Source: Micromonosporaceae bacterium (GTDB lineage: Bacteria; Actinomycetota; Actinomycetes; Mycobacteriales; Micromonosporaceae). Taken from it: a DNA stretch of 6,417 nucleotides. The stretch spans positions 1 through 6,417 of the forward strand of contig JAFMQQ010000187.1 in assembly GCA_017354595.1 (NCBI GenBank), written 5' to 3'. The position numbers were made by a program, and so were the translations under genes. The first letter of the stretch is position 1. Every line of letters begins with the position of its first letter. This document shows positions 1-5,345 of the stretch, in pieces. Below the pieces are notes generated by a model. It saw only the letters and a list, made by a program, of their open reading frames with translations. It searched no databases and had not been told where the DNA came from.

Positions 1-1
1 G

Positions 2-310
2 CTCGGGGTACGCCACGATCTGCTCGCGGTCGAGGTGGTGGACCCGCGGGAGCTGGAGCTCTCCGACGCGGGCGTGATGGAGTTCGTCGACCCGGAGACG
101 GGCCTGCTGCACGAGGTGCACACCGGCGACCCGCGACTGCGGGCCCGGTACGCGGCCAGCGCGGCCGCCCAGCGCGCCCGGATCGCCGCCGCGCTGCGCG
201 GTGCCAGTGCGGCGCACCTCCGGCTTCGCACCGACAGTGACTGGTTGTTGGACATCGTGCGGTTCGTCGCGGCACAGCGGCACGCACGGACGAGGGGGAC
301 GACCCGATGA
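2..310 (+). CDS. DUF58 family protein, C-terminal part (5' end outside window)
   Basis: The reading frame is open from the left edge (first full codon at base 2) to the TGA at 308-310, giving the last 102 residues. The stretch LLAVEVVDPRELEL, followed by a segment reading VDPETG and ending in E-V-H-T, is the typical C-terminal core of actinobacterial DUF58 proteins, resembling M. tuberculosis Rv1480. This part has no membrane segment; DUF58 proteins usually carry their hydrophobic segments at the N-terminus, which is missing here. DUF58 proteins are normally encoded between a MoxR AAA+ ATPase and a VWA protein and are thought to act with them in assembling or maturing envelope or metal-containing complexes. 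The exact role is unknown. The stop overlaps the next start as ATGA (307-310), so the two genes are translationally coupled. A moxR gene is expected just upstream but cannot be seen. Confidence 0.88.
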   Translation, partial: LGVRHDLLAVEVVDPRELELSDAGVMEFVDPETGLLHEVHTGDPRLRARYAASAAAQRARIAAALRGASAAHLRLRTDSDWLLDIVRFVAAQRHARTRGTTR

Positions 311-1257
311 TCCGGTTCCTCGAACCAGTGTGGCTGCTGGGCATCATCCCGGTGCTCGGGGTGGCCGCCGTGTACGTCTGGCGCCAGCTGCGCCGGCGCT
401 CGTACGCGGTCCGCTTCACCAACGTGGAGTTGCTGCGTACCCTCGCCCCGCGTGGCCTCGGGTACCGGCGTCACCTGGCCGCCGGCGCCTTTCTGCTCAC
501 CCTGCTGACGCTGGCCTGCGCGCTGGCCCGCCCGTCCACCGACGCGAGGCAGCCACTGGAGCGCGCGACCATCATGGTTGCTATCGATGTGTCGCTCTCC
601 ATGCAGTCGACCGACGTGGCACCGAGCCGGATCGCGGCCGCGCAGCAGGCGGCGAAGGACTTCGTCAAGCAGCTGCCCGCGGGGTACAACGTCGGGCTGG
701 TCTCGTTCGCCAAGTCGGCGAACGTGCTCGTCTCGCCGAGCAAGGACCGGGCGGCGGTGACCCAGGCGATCGACTCGCTGCAGCTGGCCGAGGCGACCGC
801 GACCGGGGAGGCGGTGTTCACCTGCCTGTCCGCGATCCAGTCGGTGCCGGCCGACGGTGCCAACGGGGCGCCGCCGGCGCGGATCGTGCTGCTCTCCGAC
901 GGGTACCGGACGGCGGGCCGGACGATCGAGGACGCCGCCGCCGCGTCGGCGCAGGCGAACGTCCCGGTCTCCACGATCGCCTTCGGCACCGACGAGGGCG
1001 TGGTGCAGATCCAGGGCCAGACCCAGCGGGTACCGGTGGACCGCGCCTCGCTGCAGAAGCTCGCGGATACCACCAAGGGCCACTACTACGAGGCGGCGAG
1101 CCTGTCCCAACTCAAGCAGGTGTACCAGGACATGGGCAGCTCCATCGGGTACAAGACGGTGCCGCGCGAGATCACCCAGTGGTACGTGGGCATCGCGATG
1201 CTCTTCGCCTTCTCCGCGGCGGGGATGAGTCTACTGTGGACATCCAGGCTGCCGTAG
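307..1257 (+). CDS. VWA domain membrane protein (BatA-like, Rv1481-type)
   Basis: This 316-residue protein has two N-terminal membrane segments (about 7-25 and 57-75), then a von Willebrand A domain (about 87-275), then a C-terminal membrane span (about 290-312). The VWA domain is therefore anchored on both sides. The metal-ion-dependent adhesion site looks complete: D94-x-S96-x-S98 in the motif IDVSLSM, a threonine near T164 in EATATGEA, and D198 in LLSDG. Length and architecture match the BatA/Rv1481 group, whose members work with MoxR ATPases and DUF58 proteins, probably as metal-dependent docking platforms at the membrane. No substrate can be inferred. The ATG at 307 lies inside the DUF58 stop and follows GAGGGGG at 292-298 with an 8-base spacer. 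The stop at 1255-1257 runs into a hairpin shared with a converging micro-gene. The orthologue assignment rests on domain architecture and synteny. Confidence 0.93.
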   Translation: MIRFLEPVWLLGIIPVLGVAAVYVWRQLRRRSYAVRFTNVELLRTLAPRGLGYRRHLAAGAFLLTLLTLACALARPSTDARQPLERATIMVAIDVSLSMQSTDVAPSRIAAAQQAAKDFVKQLPAGYNVGLVSFAKSANVLVSPSKDRAAVTQAIDSLQLAEATATGEAVFTCLSAIQSVPADGANGAPPARIVLLSDGYRTAGRTIEDAAAASAQANVPVSTIAFGTDEGVVQIQGQTQRVPVDRASLQKLADTTKGHYYEAASLSQLKQVYQDMGSSIGYKTVPREITQWYVGIAMLFAFSAAGMSLLWTSRLP

Positions 1258-1279
1258 CCGCTGTCACTTGGACAGCAGC
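1257..1279. terminator. Hairpin between converging genes, possible bidirectional terminator
   Basis: GCTGTC (1260-1265) pairs with GACAGC (1271-1276) around the 5-base loop ACTTG. After one C/A mismatch, two more pairs extend the stem at its base (G1257-C1279 and C1258-G1278). It lies immediately after the VWA stop and covers the stop codon of the minus-strand micro-ORF, as expected for a shared terminator of converging genes. There is no T-tract on either side, so termination is inferred from structure and position only. Confidence 0.35.
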
Positions 1280-1344
1280 ACGTAGAGTACGGCGACCCAG
1301 AGGCTCGCCAGAGTGAAGGCGACCGGGGCTGCGTAGCGGCTCAT
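1264..1344 (-). CDS. Putative 26-residue single-span membrane peptide
   Basis: On the minus strand an ATG at 1344-1342 opens a 26-codon frame ending in TGA at 1266-1264. It is preceded by GGGAG (plus 1350-1354) with a 5-base spacer, a reasonable Shine-Dalgarno site. The peptide begins MSRYAAPVAF and ends AVLYVLLSK. About 20 hydrophobic residues lie between Arg3 and Lys26, which is one ideal membrane helix. A longer in-frame version starting at ATG 1527-1525 (87 residues) is possible, but its extra part is rich in Pro, His and Arg, lacks domain-like character and has no well-spaced ribosome site. I therefore prefer the short form. I do not recognise a family. M. tuberculosis has a minus-strand gene at this place (Rv1482c), but that is a much larger protein. 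Support is limited to the ribosome site, composition and position; conservation is untested. Confidence 0.45.
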   Translation of the reverse strand: MSRYAAPVAFTLASLWVAVLYVLLSK

Positions 1345-1442
1345 GACGGCTCCCAGGCAGGTCTGCGCGGGCTGAAGATTGCCGGCTGGGTTGAACTCGC
1401 GCGGTAGCGCGCCAGCGGCTTGCAGTGCGGGGATGTGGTGGT

Positions 1443-1462
1443 GCCGGCGGGATGTGGCCGGC
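1443..1462. repeat. Short inverted repeat in the VWA-fabG gap
   Basis: Two copies of the self-complementary hexamer GCCGGC (1443-1448 and 1457-1462) flank an 8-base loop and could form a 6-bp hairpin in a transcript of either strand. It lies in the upstream region of the minus-strand micro-ORF and of fabG. GC hexamers like this are common in such DNA, so a function is speculative. Confidence 0.2.
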
Positions 1463-1513
1463 GGACCAGCCGTCGCGCGGGTCGGGTCAGCGCGTCCGGC
1501 GCCAGCGATGACT

Positions 1514-1554
1514 AGGGGGATCGCCATCTCGTCGCACAGCGATCACCTCCCTAA
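1514..1554 (-). promoter_or_regulatory. Near-perfect Shine-Dalgarno sequence inside a hairpin (possible leader control element)
   Basis: Read on the minus strand, plus bases 1554-1541 give TTAGGGAGGTGATC, almost identical to the full complement of the 16S rRNA 3' end (TAAGGAGGTGATC). The same bases form a hairpin: GATCGC (from plus 1544-1539) pairs with GCGATC (plus 1524-1519), and the GG and GGG upstream can pair with CCCC (plus 1518-1515), leaving one or two bulges. The 14-base loop contains a GTG (plus 1537-1535), 8 bases after the GGAGG core. That GTG opens a 16-codon, Arg-rich frame ending at plus 1487. The arrangement resembles a leader whose ribosome site is sequestered. It lies about 200 bases ahead of the 26-residue ORF on the same strand. 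Transcription of this strand is not shown. Confidence 0.3.
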
Positions 1555-1598
1555 GCCGGTGCCGTTTCAGACCGCCGTCAGGCTACACCCAGGTACCG

Positions 1599-1629
1599 CC
1601 GACCCGCGATGGGCCGGTTGGGTTACTCT
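1599..1629 (+). promoter_or_regulatory. Candidate fabG promoter
   Basis: TACTCT at 1624-1629 fits the actinobacterial -10 pattern TAnnnT. CCGACC at 1599-1604 keeps the GAC core of a -35 element, with a rather long 19-base spacer. Transcription would start near 1636, about 33 bases before the fabG start. A promoter is expected somewhere in 1560-1640, because fabG opens an operon after a 411-base gap, but this exact assignment is weak. Confidence 0.25.
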
Positions 1630-1655
1630 CACAGCCGGTACCCGCAGCCGCAGAC

Positions 1656-1661
1656 GGAGGG
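1656..1661 (+). promoter_or_regulatory. Ribosome binding site fixing the fabG start
   Basis: GGAGGG lies 7 bases before the GTG at 1669. The in-frame ATG at 1609 has no comparable site upstream and would add 20 residues with no FabG-like sequence, so the GTG is preferred. Confidence 0.8.
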
Positions 1662-1668
1662 CGACACC

Positions 1669-2373
1669 GTGGCACGCACCGTGCTGGTCACCGGCGGCAG
1701 CCGGGGCATCGGCCTGGCGATCGCGCAGGCCTTCGCCAAGCAGGGGGACCGGGTCGCGGTGACCTATCGGGCCAGCCCGGCTCCCGACGGTCTGTTCTCG
1801 ATCGCCTGCGACGTCACCGATCCGGCCGCGGTCGACGCGGCCTTCGGCGCGGTCGAGGCGGAGCTGGGCCCGGTGGAGGTACTGGTCGCCAATGCCGGCA
1901 TCACCGACGACACGCTGCTGCTGCGCATGTCCGAGGAGCAGTTCGGTGGCGTACTGGCGACGAACCTGACCGGGGCGTGGCGCTGCGCCAAGCGGGCGGC
2001 GAGCAGGATGCTGCGGGCGCGGTGGGGCCGGATGGTCTTCGTCTCGTCCATCGTGGGCCTCTCCGGCGGCGCGGGCCAGGTGAACTACGCGGCCAGCAAG
2101 GCGGGTCTGGTCGGGGTGGCCAGGTCCATCGCCCGGGAGCTGGGTACCCGCAACATCACCGCGAACGTGGTGGCTCCCGGCTTCGTGGAGACCGACATGA
2201 CCGCCGGCCTGTCGCAGGAGCTGCGCGAGCGGTACCTGGCGTCGATACCGGCCGGGCGGTTCGCCCAGCCGGAGGAGGTGGCGGGCGTGGTCACCTGGCT
2301 GGCCAGCGACGCGGCCGGATACGTCAACGGAGCGGTCATCCCGGTCGACGGCGGCGCCGGCATGGGGCATTGA
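1669..2373 (+). CDS. fabG: 3-oxoacyl-[ACP] reductase FabG (MabA-like)
   Basis: This 234-residue short-chain dehydrogenase/reductase reduces 3-oxoacyl-ACP to 3-hydroxyacyl-ACP with NADPH, the first reduction of each FAS-II elongation cycle in the cytosol. Visible motifs are the Rossmann glycine motif TGGSRGIG (8-15), NAG (75-77), and the catalytic tetrad N99, S127 (FVSSIVG), Y140 and K144 (YAASK). The C-terminus, GAVIPVDGG followed by GMGH, closely resembles M. tuberculosis MabA (FabG1), as does CDVTD near 47-51. Compared with MabA, the 10-15 residue N-terminal extension is absent with the GTG start used here. It is the first gene of a tight operon: fabI begins 10 bases after its stop, and hemH overlaps fabI. 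Neighbourhood and sequence make FAS-II FabG far more likely than a generic SDR. Confidence 0.96.
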   Translation: MARTVLVTGGSRGIGLAIAQAFAKQGDRVAVTYRASPAPDGLFSIACDVTDPAAVDAAFGAVEAELGPVEVLVANAGITDDTLLLRMSEEQFGGVLATNLTGAWRCAKRAASRMLRARWGRMVFVSSIVGLSGGAGQVNYAASKAGLVGVARSIARELGTRNITANVVAPGFVETDMTAGLSQELRERYLASIPAGRFAQPEEVAGVVTWLASDAAGYVNGAVIPVDGGAGMGH

Positions 2374-2383
2374 GGGGGTACGC

Positions 2384-3151
2384 GTGTCAGGTCTGTTGGC
2401 GGGCAAGCGGCTGCTGGTCACCGGGATCATCACCGATCAGTCGATCGCTTTCACGATCGCCCGGGTCGCCCAGGAGCAGGGCGCCACGCTGGTCCTCACC
2501 GGCTTCGGCCGGCTGTCCCTTGTGGAGCGTATCGCCAAGCGGCTGCCCCAGGAGGCGCCGGTGATCGAGCTGGATGTGACGGACACCAGCCAGCTGGAGG
2601 CGCTGCCCGGACGGGTACGCTCCTATGTGGACGGTCTGGACGGGGTGGTGCACTCGATCGCGAACGCGCCACCCAGCTGCCTGGGCGGCGGGTTCCTGGA
2701 CGCGCCGTGGGAGGACGTGTCGAAGGCGCTGCACGTCTCGACGTACTCGTACAAGGCGCTCGCGACGGCCTGCCTGCCACTGCTGTCACCCGGCTCCGGG
2801 CTGGTCGGGCTGACCTTCGACGCGACCAAGGCGTGGCCGGTGTACGACTGGATGGGCGTGGCCAAGGCCGGCCTGGAGTCGGCGAACCGGTACCTCGCCC
2901 TGCACCTGGGCAAGCACGGGATCCGGGCCAACCTGGTCTCCGCCGGTCCACTGCGCACCATGGCGGCCAGGTCGATCCCCGGCTTCGAGCAGTTCGAGGA
3001 CTCCTGGGCGCAGCGGGCGCCATTGGGCTGGGGCCTGACCGACCAGGAGCCGGTCGCCCGGGCGGTCTGCGCGCTGCTCTCCGACTGGTTCCCCGCGACC
3101 ACCGGCGAAGTCGTCCACGTCGACGGCGGGTACCACGCCCTGGGCGCATGA
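2384..3151 (+). CDS. fabI: Enoyl-[ACP] reductase (NADH), FabI/InhA type
   Basis: This 255-residue enzyme carries out the last step of FAS-II elongation, reducing trans-2-enoyl-ACP with NADH. It resembles M. tuberculosis InhA through most of its length: the start MSGLLAGKR, the nucleotide-binding segment TGIITDQSIAF (13-23), ELDV (62-65), HSI (90-92), the catalytic tyrosine and lysine Y154-x6-K161 in YDWMGVAK, F145 at the place of InhA F149, SAGPLRT, and the C-terminal ALLSDW-PATTG. InhA has 269 residues. The difference lies mainly in the substrate-binding loop after GPLRT, about 10 residues shorter here, with 3- and 1-residue deletions near 80 and 95. That loop length is closer to ordinary FabI enzymes. 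The GTG start follows GAGGGGG at 2372-2378. The stop overlaps the hemH start. The symbol inhA would also be defensible. Confidence 0.95.
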   Translation: MSGLLAGKRLLVTGIITDQSIAFTIARVAQEQGATLVLTGFGRLSLVERIAKRLPQEAPVIELDVTDTSQLEALPGRVRSYVDGLDGVVHSIANAPPSCLGGGFLDAPWEDVSKALHVSTYSYKALATACLPLLSPGSGLVGLTFDATKAWPVYDWMGVAKAGLESANRYLALHLGKHGIRANLVSAGPLRTMAARSIPGFEQFEDSWAQRAPLGWGLTDQEPVARAVCALLSDWFPATTGEVVHVDGGYHALGA

Positions 3152-4266
3152 GCGCCGGGCCGTACGACGCCTTCCTGCTTGTCTCCTTCGGCGGGCCGGA
3201 GGGCATGCAGGACGTGCTGCCGTTCCTGCGCAACGTGACCCGCGGGCGCGGCGTACCGGAACAGCGGCTGGCCGAGGTGGCCGAGCACTACCGCCACTTC
3301 GGCGGGGTGTCCCCGATCAACGCGCAGTGCCGCGCGCTGCTCGACGCGATCGGCAAGGACTTCGCGGTCGCCGGGCTGGATCTGCCGCTGTACTGGGGGA
3401 ACCGGAACTGGCGCCCGTACCTGGCCGAGACGGTGGCGAGCATGCGCGATGCCGGGGTACGCCGGGCGCTCGCCTTCGTCACCAGCGCCTACGGGTCGTA
3501 CTCCTCCTGCCGGCAGTACCTGGAGGACATCGAGCGGGCGCGGGCCGAAGTGGGCGCCGGTGCGCCGGTAATCGACAAGCTCCGCCACTACCACGACCAT
3601 CCCGGCCACATCCAGCCGCACGCCGACGCGCTGCGCCGGGCACTGGCGTCTCTGCCCGGCGGCGGGCTGGCCGCGGATGGGCGCGAGCAGACCCGGGTGG
3701 TCTTCACCGCGCACTCGATTCCGGTGGCGATGGCGAGCGCGGCCGGTGCACTCAGCCAACTTGCGGCCTCGGCGGCGGGAAGTGCCTCGGCCGCGAGCGA
3801 ACGCGGGGTGGGTGGCCGGTACCAGGCCCAGCTGCGCGAGGTGGCCGGGCTGGTCGCGGCGCGCGCCGGTTGGGACGGCGCCTGGGACCTGGTCTGGCAG
3901 AGCAGGTCCGGCCCGCCGCAGGTGCCGTGGCTGGAGCCGGACATCACCGACCACCTGCGCGCGCTGCGCGAACAGGGGATCGCCGGCGTGGCGGTCGCCC
4001 CGATCGGCTTCATCTCCGACCACCTCGAGGTGATCTGGGACCTGGACACCGAAGCCGCACAAGCCGCCGGCGAGCTGGGGATGGACTTCGTCCGGGCGGC
4101 CACCCCCGGCACCGACCCCCGGTTCGTGGCGATGGTACGGGAGCTGGTCGTCGAGCGGCTGAGCCCGGGTACGCCCCGGGCCGCGCTGGGCGCCCTCCCG
4201 ACCTGGGACGCGTGTGCGGTCGGCTGTTGTACCACAGCCCGACCCGGAGCCGTAACCAGCGGCTGA
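3148..4266 (+). CDS. hemH: Ferrochelatase (coproporphyrin III ferrochelatase type)
   Basis: This 372-residue protein inserts ferrous iron into a porphyrin. In actinobacteria this family (HemH/CpfC) uses coproporphyrin III in the coproporphyrin-dependent haem pathway. Family signatures are LLVSFGGPEG (10-19), GGVSPIN (52-58), the catalytic His189 in FTAHSIP, WQSRSGPPQVPWLEPD (about 250-265), and GFISDHLEVIWDLD (287-300) with the metal-site glutamate E294. The tail ends WDACAVGCC (Cys356, 360 and 361), like the C-terminal cysteines that bind a [2Fe-2S] cluster in actinobacterial ferrochelatases. The fourth ligand could be C121 or another cysteine. An Ala/Ser-rich segment (about 197-222) directly after the catalytic His makes it about 20 residues longer there than the M. 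tuberculosis enzyme. The ATG overlaps the fabI stop (ATGA), and there is no strong ribosome site, so translation is probably coupled. Confidence 0.95.
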   Translation: MSAGPYDAFLLVSFGGPEGMQDVLPFLRNVTRGRGVPEQRLAEVAEHYRHFGGVSPINAQCRALLDAIGKDFAVAGLDLPLYWGNRNWRPYLAETVASMRDAGVRRALAFVTSAYGSYSSCRQYLEDIERARAEVGAGAPVIDKLRHYHDHPGHIQPHADALRRALASLPGGGLAADGREQTRVVFTAHSIPVAMASAAGALSQLAASAAGSASAASERGVGGRYQAQLREVAGLVAARAGWDGAWDLVWQSRSGPPQVPWLEPDITDHLRALREQGIAGVAVAPIGFISDHLEVIWDLDTEAAQAAGELGMDFVRAATPGTDPRFVAMVRELVVERLSPGTPRAALGALPTWDACAVGCCTTARPGAVTSG

Positions 4267-4292
4267 GAGGATCGGGCGGCTGAGATGATCGG
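4259..4292 (+). repeat. 17-bp tandem duplication across the hemH stop
   Basis: GCGGCTGAGAGGATCGG (4259-4275) is followed directly by GCGGCTGAGATGATCGG (4276-4292), which differs at one base (G4269 versus T4286). The first copy contains the last two bases of a Ser codon, the final Gly codon and the TGA of hemH. The second fills most of the gap to the HAD phosphatase ribosome site. This looks like a recent local duplication that lengthened the spacer; no regulatory role is evident. Confidence 0.85.
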
Positions 4293-4293
4293 C

Positions 4294-4300
4294 GGAGGGG
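4294..4300 (+). promoter_or_regulatory. Ribosome binding site fixing the HAD phosphatase start
   Basis: GGAGGGG (4294-4300) is followed by another G, which is the first base of an in-frame GTG at 4301. That GTG abuts the ribosome site and cannot be used with it. The ATG at 4307, 8 bases after the GGAGG core, is therefore the better start. Confidence 0.7.
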
Positions 4301-4306
4301 GTGCGT

Positions 4307-5086
4307 ATGAGTGAGCGCAAGCCGGTTGAGTCCTGGCTGCTGGACATGGACGGGGTCCTGGTCAAGGAGGGCCGGCCGATACCCGGCGCGCCCGAGTTCG
4401 TCGCCCGGCTGCGCGCGGCCGACCGGCGGTTCCTGATCCTCACCAACAACTCCATCTACACCGCCCGGGACCTGCACGCCCGGCTGACCCGGATGGGCTT
4501 CGACGTTCCGGAGAATGCGATCTGGACCTCGGCCCTGGCCACCGCGCAGTTCCTGGAGGACCAGCGGCCGGGCGGCACCGCGTACGTCATCGGCGAGGCC
4601 GGCCTGACCACGGCGCTGCACAACGCCGGGTACGTGCTGACCAACTACGAGCCCGAGTACGTGGTCCTCGGCGAGACCCGGGAGTACAGCTTCACCGCGA
4701 TCACCACGGCGATCCGGGCGATCGTGGCGGGCGCCCGGTTCATCTGCACCAACCCCGACCCGACCGGCCCGTCCAGCGAGGGGATCCTGCCCGCGGTGGG
4801 CTCGGTCGCCGCGCTGATCACCAAGGCCACCGGCACCGACCCGTACTACGTCGGCAAGCCGAACCCGATGATGATGCGCTCGGCGCTGAACACCATCGGT
4901 GCCCACTCGGAGACCACGGCGATGGTCGGCGACCGGATGGACACCGACGTGCTCTGCGGGCTGGAGGCGGGGCTGGAGACGATCCTGGTGCTCTCCGGGA
5001 TCAGTACCCGGGAAGAGGTGGACCGGTTCCCGTACCGGCCGTCCCGGGTGGTCGACTCGGTCGCCAGCCTGATCGACGAGGCCTGA
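4307..5086 (+). CDS. HAD-superfamily subclass IIA phosphatase (NagD-like)
   Basis: This 259-residue protein has all four HAD motifs: motif I DMDGVL (nucleophile D13, general acid/base D15), motif II LTNNS (T46), motif III lysine K184 in YVGKPNP, and motif IV MVGDRMDTD (D209, D214). The large insert between motifs II and III, with VIGEAG at 94-99 and NPDPTGP at 149-155, is a C2 cap of the NagD/PGP type. Relatives dephosphorylate nucleoside monophosphates, 4-nitrophenyl phosphate, glycerol phosphate or 2-phosphoglycolate. The substrate cannot be told from motifs, so I give no symbol. The gene starts 40 bases after hemH on the same strand and may be read through from that operon, although the duplicated spacer leaves room for its own promoter. 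A terminator-like hairpin follows the stop. It is probably cytosolic, with no signal peptide or membrane segment. Confidence 0.92.
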   Translation: MSERKPVESWLLDMDGVLVKEGRPIPGAPEFVARLRAADRRFLILTNNSIYTARDLHARLTRMGFDVPENAIWTSALATAQFLEDQRPGGTAYVIGEAGLTTALHNAGYVLTNYEPEYVVLGETREYSFTAITTAIRAIVAGARFICTNPDPTGPSSEGILPAVGSVAALITKATGTDPYYVGKPNPMMMRSALNTIGAHSETTAMVGDRMDTDVLCGLEAGLETILVLSGISTREEVDRFPYRPSRVVDSVASLIDEA

Positions 5087-5098
5087 CCGGTCTTCCCC

Positions 5099-5114
5099 GC
5101 GGCGGTGCCGCCGC
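5099..5114 (+). terminator. GC-rich hairpin after the HAD phosphatase, possible terminator
   Basis: GCGGCG (5099-5104) pairs perfectly with CGCCGC (5109-5114) around the tetraloop GTGC, starting 13 bases after the stop. There is no T-tract, which is usual for actinobacterial terminators. Position and stem strength are the only support. Confidence 0.45.
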
Positions 5115-5345
5115 TGGGCGTTGCCCTACCGGGCTGCCGGGCGTCCCGCGCTGAACGGCGAACACGGCGCCATCGCGCGTGCGAGGCGGCCGATGCGACG
5201 GCCACGGGCGGTCCGACGTTCCGGTCCGGCTGCCGCATGTCGCGCTCGTTCGAATGCAACGACGCGTGGGCCGGCGGCCTAAGTGTTGTCGAGGCAGCCG
5301 GTTGCCCGGCAGTTGAAGTGGTGACATCGACCAGCGGGAGGAAAA
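5115..5345 (+). other. Non-coding gap ahead of the lipoprotein gene
   Basis: I see no convincing gene here on either strand. The frames that stay open are Arg/Ser/Cys-rich shadows without ribosome sites. Towards the right end a small hairpin, GCCGG-TTGC-CCGGC (5297-5310), lies in the likely leader of the lipoprotein mRNA. GGGAGG (5336-5341) is that gene's ribosome site. TAAGTG at 5280-5285 is the only vaguely -10-like element, and it has no matching -35, so I do not call a promoter. Confidence 0.5.

Noticed and set aside
1345..1480. Possible cobalamin riboswitch on the minus strand (ACCTGCC near 1355-1365 and a CCCCGCACTG-like stretch upstream)
   Set aside because: The resemblance is limited to short pieces. 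The GGTG...AATCC core and the CAGGA part of the final box are missing, and the order and spacing do not fit.
1264..1527. 87-residue version of the minus-strand micro-ORF starting at ATG 1527
   Set aside because: The added N-terminal part is Pro/His/Arg-rich without domain character. The strong SD-like block lies about 18 bases upstream of this ATG, too far for efficient use. The internal ATG at 1344 has its own well-spaced site.
1609..1668. ATG at 1609 as the fabG start
   Set aside because: It would add 20 residues unlike any FabG and has no ribosome site, while the GTG at 1669 has GGAGGG 7 bases upstream. The region also overlaps the candidate promoter.
4259..4300. GGCTGAGAGG resembling the CTGAGA box of a TPP riboswitch before the HAD gene
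   Set aside because: There is no ACCCTTGAACCTGA-like second half and no room for one in the 40-base gap. The repeat is explained by tandem duplication around the hemH stop.
4301..4306. GTG at 4301 as the start of the HAD phosphatase
   Set aside because: It abuts the ribosome binding site. The ATG at 4307 has proper spacing.
2623..4455. 610-codon open frame on the minus strand opposite fabI, hemH and the HAD gene
   Set aside because: It is a GC-bias shadow. The plus strand encodes three recognisable enzymes across the same bases, and the minus-strand translation is Arg/Pro-rich with no domain.
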